Assembly: GCA_963732095.1 (NCBI GenBank) | Contig: CAVSZA010000003.1 | Coordinates: 1 to 64,000, forward strand | DNA length: 64,000 nucleotides | Origin: AP-15 sp963732095 | Lineage (GTDB): Bacteria > Pseudomonadota > Alphaproteobacteria > ATCC43930 > CGMCC-115725 | Direction of reading: 5' to 3' | Shown here: one piece after another, positions 52,293 through 60,990 of the stretch | Layout of the letters: each line of letters begins with the position of its first letter | Numbering within the stretch: position 1 is the stretch's first letter | Made by a program: the position numbers and the translations under genes | The notes under the pieces: generated by a model | Database searches by the model: none | What the model saw: only the letters and a program-made list of their open reading frames with translations | What the model was told of the DNA's origin: nothing

Positions 52293-53467
52293 TTCGCGGC
52301 GTCCCGAGTCTTTGCCGCCTCCTCTGCCGCAAAATGGCGGGCGACGGCACTGGCGGAGGCAGCCTTGCGCCTAGCGCTGAAGGCTTCGCGGTTGGCACGC
52401 ATCCAGTCCATCGATTGCGAGCGCCAGGCGCTGCGCTCCTCGAAGCGCGGCAGCACGTAGCGCGCGAACAATTCATAGGAGCGCTTCGTCGCCTCCCAGT
52501 CGGCCCAATCGTGCGCCAGCATCAGGATGCAGCCGAAGCCGCCGGTCTTCTCCCAGTAGTTCTCTAGAACGCGCAATGCGTCGTCGGGCGTGCCGATGGC
52601 CCCCCGGCCGCCGGCATTGATTTCATCGATGCTCGGCATGCCGATCGCCGCACCGCCCTCGGGGTTCACCGAGTACGAATAAAGCTGCCACTTCTCGAAG
52701 CCGGCCCTGACATTCTCGATCGCCTCCTCGCGGGTCTCGGCGATGTGGAACGGCGCCATGATGCGGTAGTTGGCGCGGTCCATGACGCGGCCCTGCGCCG
52801 CCGCCGCGCTGCTGGCCAATTGCCAGTTGTAATCGAGAGCGTCGTAACCGTTCGGGCTGCCCGCCATCACGCACAGCATGCCGAGGTCGTACTTTCCGGC
52901 GAGCTTGCCGCCATAGGGAGTGACGGCGCTGGCGATCGCCAAGTGCGGGCGCGGCTTTGAATACGGGCGCAGGTGGAGGCGCGCCTCGCGCATCTCGTAC
53001 CATTCGCTCTTCTGGGTGATGATTTCGCCGTCCAGCAGACGGGCGATGATGTCGATCGCGTCAGCCATGCGGTCGCGCTGCGTCTCCGGGTCGATGCCAA
53101 GCATCATCGCGTCCGACGGCAAAAGCCCAGGGCCGAAGCCGAACATCGCCCGGCCGCGCGTCTGGTAGTCGAGCTGCACGATGCGGTCCGCCACCATAAA
53201 GGGATGGTGGTAAGGCAGTGAGATGACCCCGGTGCCGAGGCGAATGTGCCGCGTACGCTCCGCGGCGGTGGCGATGAACAGCTCCGGCTGGCCATAGATC
53301 TCATAGCCGCCGGAGTGGTGCTCGCCGATCCAGGCCTCGGCGTAATTGTGCATGTCCAGCCATTGCATCAGCTGGAAGTCGCGCTCCATGCACAAGAGCG
53401 GGTCTTCGTCGTTCGGGTGGAACGGCGGCAGGAAGACCCCGGCCCGCAGTGTGCGGAACCTGCTCAT
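52289..53467 (-). CDS. LLM-class flavin-dependent oxidoreductase (monooxygenase)
   Basis: A 392-residue luciferase-like monooxygenase from the ATG at 53467. Marks: RAGVFLPPFHPNDEDPLLCM, DMHNYAEAWIGEHHSGGYEI, RHIRLGTGVISLPYHHPFMV, ADRIVQLDYQTRGRAMFGFG and PGLLPSDAMMLGIDPETQRD, a layout close to the limonene/alkane-sulfonate-type group. It uses reduced FMN from a separate reductase, none of which is visible here. It is the first gene of a four-gene minus-strand series (LLM, hydrolase, LLM, esterase). Upstream GAGGAGTAGCACG supplies the ribosome-binding site. Confidence 0.93.
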   Translation of the reverse strand: MSRFRTLRAGVFLPPFHPNDEDPLLCMERDFQLMQWLDMHNYAEAWIGEHHSGGYEIYGQPELFIATAAERTRHIRLGTGVISLPYHHPFMVADRIVQLDYQTRGRAMFGFGPGLLPSDAMMLGIDPETQRDRMADAIDIIARLLDGEIITQKSEWYEMREARLHLRPYSKPRPHLAIASAVTPYGGKLAGKYDLGMLCVMAGSPNGYDALDYNWQLASSAAAAQGRVMDRANYRIMAPFHIAETREEAIENVRAGFEKWQLYSYSVNPEGGAAIGMPSIDEINAGGRGAIGTPDDALRVLENYWEKTGGFGCILMLAHDWADWEATKRSYELFARYVLPRFEERSAWRSQSMDWMRANREAFSARRKAASASAVARHFAAEEAAKTRDAAK

Positions 53468-53671
53468 CGTGCTACTCCTCTTCGGCAACGGTTTGACCCG
53501 GTAAATTTAGGCGCGGACGGCACCGGGGCGCTAGCCGCTTCGACGTTGCCGGGCTGCCGGTGGCAGACCGGCATCGCGCCTCATGCCCTCCCGGGTCGAA
53601 GCCGCGGTCCCTCTCGCGACCCGTTGGGAAGGCGAGCTCAAACGGGGCAGTCTCGAAAAGCGTTCTCTGAC

Positions 53672-53726
53672 GCGGGACCGATGTTTCGAAACCTTCTCCC
53701 TCCAGCGGTGAGTCCTGTGCGAACCA
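53672..53726 (+). repeat. dispersed T-arm-like repeat, full copy 10
   Basis: Plus-strand copy: GCGGGACCGATGTTTCGAAA, CCTTCTCCCTCCAGCGGTG, AGTCCTGTGCGAACCAC. It lies about 200 bases upstream of the LLM operon. Confidence 0.75.
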
Positions 53727-54026
53727 CGGGCTCCGGGGCGACGTTCGCCATGGGGCGTGTAGCGCGGCGCGAGATGATCCTCAGGTCGAAACGTTATCCC
53801 GGGGTCGATCGGGTGGTGTGCAGTATGGCTCTGGACACGGACTGAACCCGACCGGACATCAACGGGTATTCCGTTAAAAATACCGAAATCGAGACCACAG
53901 CCATTTGCGTCATCGACGACATCCTTGACTGCCTCTCCGCGCGACGCTCACGATGCGTGCAGGACAGAGAAACGGCCCCGACCGAACAGAGAAACCATTT
54001 TAGGCTTGCACAGGGAGGATTTACCG

Positions 54027-54641
54027 ATGCGCCTACTCTCGCTCTTCGCTGTCGCCATGGCCGGACTAATTGCGGTGCCGGCGCTCGCTCAGACCCCGCC
54101 GCCGGACGCCACACCGACCCGCGTCCGCGGCACCGTCGAGAAGCTCGACGACCACAATTTGACGGTCAAATCCCGCGACGGCCAGTCGCTGTCGATTACG
54201 CTCGCGCCGGATGTCGACATCATCACCCTTGTCAAGAAAAGCCTCGCCGATATCAAACCGGGTGACTTTGTCGCCTCGACCGGGGTCAAGGATAAGGACG
54301 GCAAGATTCACGCAATCGAGGCTCGCATCTTCCCCAAAGCGACGCCTGATGGCGGCCGGCAATTCGCCTGGGATCTGATGCCGGACAGCGTTATGACCAA
54401 CGCCACGGTCGGCACCGTCACCAAGGCCGCGCAAGGCGCGGTGCTGCACGTCACCTTCACGGGCGGCGAATCCGAATACAGCATCGGCCCGGACGTACCG
54501 ATCCTGGCGAACGCTCCCGGCGATATGAGCCTGTTGAAGCCTGGCGCGGCGGTGTTCGTCATCGCCTTAAAGAAACCCGACGGCACCGTGACCGCGGCAC
54601 GGCTCTATGCCGAAAAAGACGGGATCAAGCCGCCGATGTGA
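54027..54641 (+). CDS. exported DUF5666-like protein
   Basis: A 204-residue periplasmic protein with a signal peptide (RLLSLFAVAMAGLIAVPALA, cut after AQ). Two OB-like repeats follow: RVRGTVEKLDDHNLTVKSRD with SLADIKPGDFVASTG, and VGTVTKAAQGAVLHVTFTGG with LKPGAAVFVIALKKPDGTV. The pattern V-x-G-x-(V/I)-x-x-(L/V)-(D)-x-x-x-L-x-V and D-I-x-x-G-D-x-V is that of DUF5666-type domains. Function unknown; metal or nucleic-acid binding has been suggested for OB folds. ATG 54027 follows AGGGAGGATTTACCG. Confidence 0.75.
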   Translation: MRLLSLFAVAMAGLIAVPALAQTPPPDATPTRVRGTVEKLDDHNLTVKSRDGQSLSITLAPDVDIITLVKKSLADIKPGDFVASTGVKDKDGKIHAIEARIFPKATPDGGRQFAWDLMPDSVMTNATVGTVTKAAQGAVLHVTFTGGESEYSIGPDVPILANAPGDMSLLKPGAAVFVIALKKPDGTVTAARLYAEKDGIKPPM

Positions 54642-54679
54642 CGCATCACACCTACCTGCGCCATTGTCGGTGACGTTGG

Positions 54680-54829
54680 GTGGGCGCCCCGGAAGACCTG
54701 GATCTGTTGAAGCGCAACCGCGACCTTGGCATCGCCCGAATGAACGTCCGCCTGCCGCCGGCCAAGACAGAGGAGATCCTGCCGTTGTTGGACCGCTGGG
54801 CGAAGCTGATCCGCCAGCTCGGCGCTTGA
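54680..54829 (+). pseudogene. LLM oxidoreductase C-terminal fragment C
   Basis: GAPEDLDLLKRNRDLGIARM, NVRLPPAKTEEILPLLDRWA and KLIRQLGA with a stop match the C-terminus of luciferase-like enzymes and fragment A at 38436-38602 (AEKTFPVLDRWAELIRRINS). No breaks inside the fragment. Confidence 0.7.
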
Positions 54830-54880
54830 TGACGGGGAGCCGCGCCAAAACGGCTCAGGGAAACCGCAACGGAGGAACGA

Positions 54881-55033
54881 ATGGACCTGATCCTGATTAT
54901 TCTCATTCTTATCCTCCTCTTCGGGGGCGGGTTCGGCTATCACCGGTGGGGATATGGCGGCGGGATCGGTATCGGTGGTGTTCTGCTGATCATACTCGTC
55001 ATCTATTTGCTGCTCGGGCGCGGGGGATTGTGA
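54881..55033 (+). CDS. DUF3309 small membrane protein (50 residues)
   Basis: ATG at 54881 behind GGAGGAACGA gives MDLILIILILILLFGGGFGY, HRWGYGGGIGIGGVLLIILV and IYLLLGRGGL. Two hydrophobic helices around a Gly/Tyr-rich turn are characteristic of DUF3309 (membrane, stress-associated) proteins of alphaproteobacteria. Very well supported despite its size. Confidence 0.88.
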   Translation: MDLILIILILILLFGGGFGYHRWGYGGGIGIGGVLLIILVIYLLLGRGGL

Positions 55034-55191
55034 TTTTCTGGAATTACGTAGCCGACACACCTGACCGGGTAGTGTCGGCCGAGCCCGGCTATAGCAGCGG
55101 GCGTGTCCGATCGGCTAGGTCGATGGAGGACGTGGTTGTCCTGATAGATCGGCGCGAAGCGATGCGCGCCGGGACACTCAGGCTCGGATGA

Positions 55192-55323
55192 ATGCGGTCC
55201 TCCAAATTCGATCCGCGCCGTCAACATCGCAGCGTTACCCTGAACAAAAAAATTGTTGCTGGATTGCTCCTCGTCGCCGCGGTGATCTTCTTAGCCTCGG
55301 TCATCGGCGGCATATTTAGATAA
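55192..55323 (+). CDS. small single-pass membrane peptide (43 residues)
   Basis: ATG at 55192 gives MRSSKFDPRRQHRSVTLNKK, then IVAGLLLVAAVIFLASVIGG and IFR with a stop. A basic N-terminus followed by one strong hydrophobic helix suggests a type II inner-membrane peptide. No family recognised; it follows the DUF3309 gene by 160 bases in the same direction. Confidence 0.5.
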   Translation: MRSSKFDPRRQHRSVTLNKKIVAGLLLVAAVIFLASVIGGIFR

Positions 55324-55553
55324 ATGGTAATCGGCTCGGCACTCGTATCGCCTCGCGAGAGTAAGCAACTCCCCCTGCGGATTTGGCAGACGACATTTGC
55401 GGGCGACTTCGCGAAGCGCGGTCGCGGACAAAGCCGCTGCACTTACCCCCAGCTTGGCTCGAAGATGTCGAGCGGTAGACCGGCATTGGCCGCGCCGCTC
55501 GACTTCCGAAATGCCGACCTTGGGCCGGATTGGACGACGCGGTTGACCTGCGA

Positions 55554-56135
55554 TTACAGTGCCTTCAGTACGGCATCCCCCATTGCGCGGGGGCCGACGC
55601 GCTCAGAGCCGGGTTCCCAGAGTGTCGCCGGTGCGTAATCCGCTCTTCAACACTTTCTTGACGGCGTTCTCAATCCGCGCGGCTTGCTCGGGGCGGTCGA
55701 GCGAATAGCGCAGCATCATTGCCGCCGAAAGGATCATTGCGAGCGGATTGGCGATATCTTGGCCGGAATGTCCGGCGCCGAGCCGCCTGACGGTTCGAAC
55801 AATCCTTTGTTGCCCGCACCCAAGGCCGCTGAGCCGAGCATGCCGATCGATCCGGTCAGCATCGCCGCCTCGTCGGAAAGGATGTCGCCGAATATGTTGC
55901 CGGTGACGATCACGTCGAACGTCGTCGGCGCCCGCACCAGCTGCGCTGCCGCATTATCGATGTACAGGTGCGACAGCTCGACATCGGAATATTCGGCGCC
56001 GATCCGTTTCATTGTGTCGCGCCAGAGCTGCGATGTCTCGAGCACGTTGAATTTATCGACGCTGCAGACCTTCTTGCGCCGCTTGCGCGCCGCCTGGAAC
56101 GCGACATGCGCGATCCGGACAACCTCCGGCTTCAC
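55554..56135 (-). pseudogene. leuB: 3-isopropylmalate dehydrogenase (leuB) remnant
   Basis: Minus strand from about 56135: VVRIAHVAFQAARKRRKKVC, SVDKFNVLETSQLWRDTMKR, DVELSHLYIDNAAAQLVRAP, FDVIVTGNIFGDILSDEAAM and GSIGMLGSAALGAGNKGLFE, followed after frame breaks near 55770 and 55610 by QDIANPLAMILSAAMMLRYS and VGPRAMGDAVLKAL to 55554. This is the second half of LeuB, the leucine-pathway decarboxylating dehydrogenase. The N-terminal half (NAD-binding side) is absent, so this is a duplicated or displaced tail and the working leuB must lie elsewhere. Confidence 0.85.
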
Positions 56136-56259
56136 TCGCCAAGCCTTGCCGACATCGGCCCACCTACAACGTCAGTGGGGCGACGATTCCGGCTGACGCC
56201 CTAACAATTGCTTTAACATGCCTTCGCAGCCCCTACGGTTTCGCTGACGAGGTCAATCG

Positions 56260-56541
56260 ATGAGCAGCCGCCGCGCGGTTCTCACTGGCTCTCTCGCTTC
56301 CGTCGCTCTCTCGCCCGTCGCCGGGCGGGCGCAACCGGCGACCGGCGGCCCCACGATCGCGTTTCTCGTGCCGGCATCCGGGCCTTACATCGGAACGCCG
56401 ACCGCGGTCTTTAACTCGTTCCGTCGCGGGCTCGCCGATCTCGGCCACGGCGAAGGACGAAACATCCGTTACGAGTATCGTTCGGCGCCGGACCGAGCCG
56501 GTCTCGGCGAGATTCGCAGGGGCGGGCCGCCGAAGCCGTGG
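56260..56541 (+). pseudogene. N-terminal fragment of an ABC_sub_bind substrate-binding protein
   Basis: MSSRRAVLTGSLASVALSPV is a signal peptide with R-R-x; GPTIAFLVPASGPYIGTPTA, VFNSFRRGLADLGHGEGRNI and RYEYRSAPDRAGLGEI match the first 85 residues of the ABC_sub_bind family (F-x-x-G-L-x-x-L-G-Y-x-E-G-x-N-I-x-x-E-Y-R). The reading is cut off exactly at the dispersed repeat at 56542. Confidence 0.75.
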
Positions 56542-56598
56542 GTCGAGTTCGCACCGGACTCGCCGCTGGAGGGAGATGGATTCGAACCCTTGGTCCCC
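56542..56598 (-). repeat. dispersed T-arm-like repeat, full copy 11
   Basis: Minus-strand copy close to consensus: GGGGACCAAGGGTTCGAATC, CATCTCCCTCCAGCGGCGAG, TCCGGTGCGAACTCGAC. It terminates the substrate-binding-protein fragment on one side and lies 15 bases from the end of the hydrolase at 56613 on the other. Confidence 0.85.
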
Positions 56599-56612
56599 CT
56601 GCCAGGGAGAGC

Positions 56613-57581
56613 TCAGTTGTCGCGCCATGCACGTGGAGGGTCGCTTCCCTCCGCTTGCTCGTTCCGCATCCAACCGTCTAGCAGCATACGCAGTGCCGCG
56701 ATGAAGGCGAGGGGCTGGTCTAGCATGACGTGGTGTCTCGCCTCGGGTACCTCGACGACGGGCGCTCGCGGACCCATCAGGGACGACATGTAGGACGCCG
56801 TTTCACGAGAGACGAGCGCGCTCTTTTCACCAAAGATGAGCGCAGCGCGACAACCCACCGCCTGCAAATACTCGCGCACAGGCTCGCCGAATCGACGAGA
56901 GCCCATGGCCTCGCTGTCGAACTTCCAGACCCAGCCGTCCTCGACGCGCCTCAGCGAATGGCGACCGATGAATTCGACAATGAAGGGGTTGTCGCAAGGT
57001 TGTTCGGGCATCAGGCGGAAGCGCGCCAGGGCAGCGTCGAAAGTCTCGTAGACACGCCTTTTGCCCATGGGCGGTCGTGTGAGTGGATGCCGCGCCTCCT
57101 CTTCGGGGGAGCGGATCGGTGAATCCACGATCACGACACCTCCCAGCGTGTCGCCAGATTGGGACGCAACTTTCATAGTCATGAAGCCACCGAAGCTATG
57201 GCCGACGACAAAGGGGCGCTCGCCCAGTTGAGCAGCCGCAATCACGGTGCGGATTTCTTCGGCGCGAACCTCCGAGGTATAGTGCGCTCGCCAGGCGCTG
57301 TTACCCATCCCGGACAAATCAATCGCCGCGACGCGAAAGTCGCGGGTGAAGTATGGCGCAATGTAACTCCACCAGTGGCTATGCGCACCGCCGCCATGAA
57401 CGAAAAGAAGGCCGCGCTCGCCCGGCCTCGCCGGCTCGCGTGCCCAAAGCAAGTAACGGATCCGGCACCCCGCGACCGCCACTAATTGCGACTGGCCGGG
57501 CTGGGAAATGGCCCACCGAAACCAATCCGGTGCGGGCGCACGGATGGTCAGGAGATCGACTGGTACGGCTTCGCTGCTCAA
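56613..57581 (-). CDS. alpha/beta-hydrolase
   Basis: A 322-residue serine hydrolase: RYLLWAREPARPGERGLLFV, HGGGAHSHWWSYIAPYFTRD, AAIDLSGMGNSAWRAHYTSE, nucleophile elbow RPFVVGHSFGGFMTMKVASQ, IVDSPIRSP, ALIFGEKSALVSRETASYM (acid) and VPEARHHVMLDQPLAFIAAL (His). The His-Gly-Gly-Gly turn and D-L-S-G-M-G-x-S are typical of this group of esterases/lactonases. Substrate unknown. It ends beside a dispersed repeat but is intact. Confidence 0.9.
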   Translation of the reverse strand: MSSEAVPVDLLTIRAPAPDWFRWAISQPGQSQLVAVAGCRIRYLLWAREPARPGERGLLFVHGGGAHSHWWSYIAPYFTRDFRVAAIDLSGMGNSAWRAHYTSEVRAEEIRTVIAAAQLGERPFVVGHSFGGFMTMKVASQSGDTLGGVVIVDSPIRSPEEEARHPLTRPPMGKRRVYETFDAALARFRLMPEQPCDNPFIVEFIGRHSLRRVEDGWVWKFDSEAMGSRRFGEPVREYLQAVGCRAALIFGEKSALVSRETASYMSSLMGPRAPVVEVPEARHHVMLDQPLAFIAALRMLLDGWMRNEQAEGSDPPRAWRDN

Positions 57582-57776
57582 GGAGGCTGCGCGCGCATTA
57601 CTGGATGGGTCTTGTCACTGATCGGCTAACATTATATCGGACGAAGGACCCTGCTCATTCCGTAATCCCCCGTCAACAGCGCTATCTCGCGGTCCGCGGT
57701 GACTCCAGCATGTTCGAGCATCCGGTGTTCTTATCGTGGAGCGGTCGGACCGGGTGCCTCCACCCGTCTCCCCTAC

Positions 57777-57832
57777 GGGGGACCGAGGGTTCGAATCCGT
57801 CTCCCTCCAGCGGCGAGTCCACTGCGAACTTG
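57777..57832 (+). repeat. dispersed T-arm-like repeat, full copy 12 (reference copy)
   Basis: Plus-strand copy closest to the consensus: head GGGGGACCGA, T-arm-like GGGTTCGAATCC, GTCTCCCTCCAGCGGCGAG, tail TCCACTGCGAACTTG. GGGTTCGAATCC and CTCCCTCCA resemble the T-loop and acceptor end of a tRNA(Ser/Leu), but no D- or anticodon arm precedes it. Confidence 0.85.
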
Positions 57833-57983
57833 TGTTGTTCCGATGCTGGCGGTCGCCGGCGCCGCAGCTCATAGGGAAGATAGCATCACTCAGAGTTGAC
57901 AGCCCCTACTCGCAGGCCTAGCGTTCCGAAGCCAAACGGGCGTTTGGTCCTCAGCCTCGCCATCACCCGAAAGGAGTTGGTTT

Positions 57984-59105
57984 ATGGGTTCGGCCTACAA
58001 TGTGATCGATTCCGACGGCCACATCCTCGAGCCCCTAAATATGTGGGAGAACTACATCGATCCGCCGTTTCGCGAGCGGGCGCCCCGCCTGTTTATCGAC
58101 GAAGACGGCAAAGAACGTCTGCGCATCGATGGCAAGGCGTTCGGCGGGCGAAAAGGCCTTGGAGCGCTCGGCGCGGTAGGCGCCCGTGACGGCGTCGTCT
58201 GCGACGATACAATGACATACAATCAGGGGAAGAAGGGCGGCTTCGACCCTCATGCGCGCATCCCCGACATGGATGCCGACGGCATCGACGCGGCGTTCCT
58301 GTATCCGAGCATCGGGTTGTCTCTCGGAGGTGTTGCAGACCCCGAGCTCGTGCATGCACTCTACCATGCATATAACCGCTGGTTGGCCGATTACTGCAAA
58401 CCTTATCCCGACCGCCTTTTTGGCGTTGCCATGCTGCCCTTGCATTCGGTTGAGCTGACAATTCAGGAGATGCACTTTGCCCGCAAGGAGCTCGGCATGC
58501 GCGCCGGCTTTATCCGGCCAAATCCGTACAACAACAAGATGCTCCATCACCCGGATTACGAGCCGTTCTGGAATGCCGCTGAAGAGCTCGACATGGCAAT
58601 TGGTATTCACGAAGGTTCGAGCCTCAATATGCCAACCGTCGGGGTCGACCGCTTTGAAGGCCGCGGCGCTCAGCACATCATTTCGCATACGATGGAAATG
58701 ATGCTCGCCTGCATGAGCGTCATCTGGGGCGGGGTCGTTGAGCGCCATCCGAAGCTGCGCATCGGTTTTCTAGAGTCGGGTGGTGGCTGGGTGGCACCCT
58801 GGCTCGACCGGATGGATCGCCATTTCGACGATCAGGGCTTCAACGATTCGGGCCTGAAGACCAGGCCGAGCGAACTCTTCCAGCGCAATTGCTGGATCTC
58901 GTTCGAGCCCGTTGAAGGTAGTATCAAGGTACTGGCCGACTATATCGGGCCGCACAAGATTTTATGGGCGACTGACTACCCACACCCGGATGGCTTTTTC
59001 CCCGGCGCGCCGAAAATGATAATGCAGCGCCTCGAAGGAGTGTCGCCTGAGACCAAGCACGGGGTGATGGCTGGCGGAGCAATGGGCTTCTACGGGCTCA
59101 ACTAG
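57984..59105 (+). CDS. amidohydrolase-2 family metal-dependent hydrolase
   Basis: A 373-residue TIM-barrel enzyme. Metal-site and family marks: YNVIDSDGHILEPLNMWENY (Asp-x-His), RIPDMDADGIDAAFLYPSIG, YHAYNRWLADYCKPYPDRLF, MLPLHSVELTIQEMHFARKE, FWNAAEELDMAIGIHEGSSL (His), IISHTMEMMLACMSVIWGGV (His), and KILWATDYPHPDGFFPGAPK (catalytic Asp). The group includes decarboxylases and hydrolases of aromatic acids that often accompany LLM enzymes, as here (next gene, same strand). ATG 57984 follows AAAGGAGTTGGTTT, a strong ribosome-binding site. Confidence 0.93.
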   Translation: MGSAYNVIDSDGHILEPLNMWENYIDPPFRERAPRLFIDEDGKERLRIDGKAFGGRKGLGALGAVGARDGVVCDDTMTYNQGKKGGFDPHARIPDMDADGIDAAFLYPSIGLSLGGVADPELVHALYHAYNRWLADYCKPYPDRLFGVAMLPLHSVELTIQEMHFARKELGMRAGFIRPNPYNNKMLHHPDYEPFWNAAEELDMAIGIHEGSSLNMPTVGVDRFEGRGAQHIISHTMEMMLACMSVIWGGVVERHPKLRIGFLESGGGWVAPWLDRMDRHFDDQGFNDSGLKTRPSELFQRNCWISFEPVEGSIKVLADYIGPHKILWATDYPHPDGFFPGAPKMIMQRLEGVSPETKHGVMAGGAMGFYGLN

Positions 59106-59485
59106 CTCCGGATCACCGAAGCGGGCCGCGGGTCTCGGTGACCGCGGCCAGTCCGATGTTGATCTGAAAGGCGGGAAATTGCGGTACCGCTAATCGTCCC
59201 TTGCCCTGTGCCAGGAAAAGAAAGCATGGATGCCGTACCGGCGTCAGTGCGCCATTGGATGCCTGCACCGGCGAAGGCCGCCTACGCGAAGGGAAAGCAC
59301 GCAGCGGCAAGGCTGGCGCAGGTCCGCGCTCGGTTGGGTCGACGGGCTCGCCGGCGTGCCGGCCACAGAGAAAAGCTGGAGCTGACGAACCAAACGCTCG
59401 TTCGAATGGCCTCTGGAATTGGCGTGCACTTCGCCCTAGTCTCTGGGCAGCGCCGCCGCGAACCCTTGCCGGGAGAGGACAGACG

Positions 59486-60667
59486 ATGATCAACAAATTC
59501 ATGACGGTGTATGCCGGACACATCGACATCCCCGACCATGGTCAGGATGCCACCCCGGCGAACGATCGGCGTTATTCGAACGACCAGCTCGCTTCGGTCT
59601 TCGACAAGACCGAAGCGATCGCCACAATGATGGACGAATCCGGCTATGACACATTGTGGCTTGCGGAACACCATTTCCAGCACGAAGGCTACGAATGCCT
59701 GCCAAACATTTTGATGTGCGCCGTGCATCTGGCGCATGTCACAAAGACGCTGAGGATCGGTTGCGGGTTCAACATCACGCCGATGTGGCACCCGTTGCGC
59801 CTGGCCGAGGATTATGCCACCGCGGACATCCTAACCAAGGGCCGCACCGTGTTCGGCGTCGGCCGCGGTTATCACAGCCGCGAAGTCGAGACTTTCGGCG
59901 CGCCGATCATCGACCAAGACGCTAACCGCGAATTGTTCGAGGAGCAGGTCGAGATTCTCTTCAAGGCGTTCAACAACGAATCCTTCTCGCATAAAGGCAA
60001 GCATTACACGATACCGGCCGATGTCCCCTATCGTGGCTATCAGCTCAAGGAACTCAGTTTAGTGCCGCGCCCGATCAACCTGCCGGTCGAGTGCTGGCAG
60101 CCGATCGTTAGCGCCAGCACCCGCGGCATCGAGTTCATGGTGCGCCACGGGATCAAGGGCCTCGTCGGTGGTGGTGCGGCGACTATGGCTGAGGGGCCGA
60201 TCCAGGCCTATCAGCGGGTGGCGAACTCGATGAGCCACGACTTCAAGCTCGGCGAGAATTTGACGATCGGCGTCTCGTTTTATCTGGCAAAGACGCGCGA
60301 GCAGGCGATCCGCGAAATGCTGCCGTATTACGAAGAGCATGTGAAGATGTTCGCGCCGCTCGGCTTCGTGCCGGGAATCACGCCGGCTCAGATCGAGGCG
60401 GTTGCCAGGCGTGGCGGTTGGGCTGCGGCCGGCGTGCCGACCCTTGATCACTACCTAAAGCTGGGTTCGTGGTTCGCGGGCACCCCAGACGATCTCGTCG
60501 CCCATTTGAAGAGCTTCGAAGAGCGCTATCCCGGAATGCAGCACATCAACCTGTCGCCGCCGCTAACGACCCCAAAGGACAGGATCGTCGAGCAGTACCG
60601 CATGGTTGGCGAGCTGGTGATGCCGCATTTCCGCCCGCGGGCGGCCGTGCAGGCTGCTGCGCAGTAG
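59486..60667 (+). CDS. LLM-class flavin-dependent oxidoreductase
   Basis: A 393-residue luciferase-like enzyme from the ATG at 59486 behind GGGAGAGGACAGACG. Marks: TMMDESGYDTLWLAEHHFQH, EGYECLPNILMCAVHLAHVT, LRIGCGFNITPMWHPLRLAE, DYATADILTKGRTVFGVGRG and YHSREVETFGAPIIDQDANR, and near the end SWFAGTPDDLVAHLKSFEER. It follows the amidohydrolase by 380 bases on the same strand; together they suggest oxidative then hydrolytic attack on one substrate. The frame to 59201 upstream is non-coding. Confidence 0.93.
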   Translation: MINKFMTVYAGHIDIPDHGQDATPANDRRYSNDQLASVFDKTEAIATMMDESGYDTLWLAEHHFQHEGYECLPNILMCAVHLAHVTKTLRIGCGFNITPMWHPLRLAEDYATADILTKGRTVFGVGRGYHSREVETFGAPIIDQDANRELFEEQVEILFKAFNNESFSHKGKHYTIPADVPYRGYQLKELSLVPRPINLPVECWQPIVSASTRGIEFMVRHGIKGLVGGGAATMAEGPIQAYQRVANSMSHDFKLGENLTIGVSFYLAKTREQAIREMLPYYEEHVKMFAPLGFVPGITPAQIEAVARRGGWAAAGVPTLDHYLKLGSWFAGTPDDLVAHLKSFEERYPGMQHINLSPPLTTPKDRIVEQYRMVGELVMPHFRPRAAVQAAAQ

Positions 60668-60990
60668 GTAGCGTAGTAAGAGCGCGGCGTCTTTCGCGCG
60701 GTGGCGCGGTTCGCCGCGCCATCCTCGATCAGACCGGCGTCGCGCCCTTCAGCAACGTTGCCGAGAAGCAAAAGGGGGACGCCGCCAGATGTTCTCGTAG
60801 CCGAGGGCGCCGGTATGCGCCGAGCACGCGACGCCAGGCTCGGCCGTTCCCGGGCTGCGCCGGTGAGGTGTGGGTCAGGTCGCGCGCCGGGAGGCATCCA
60901 GCGTGCGCGAACTGGGGTCATGCCGCGGAAAGCTAATTGTTAACATGGCAATTCCCTTCTTGACAATGACGAAGGCAAACTGATACCTGA
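60668..60990. other. gap without a recognisable gene
   Basis: No coding sequence recognised between the LLM gene and the IS1595 remnant. Confidence 0.45.
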
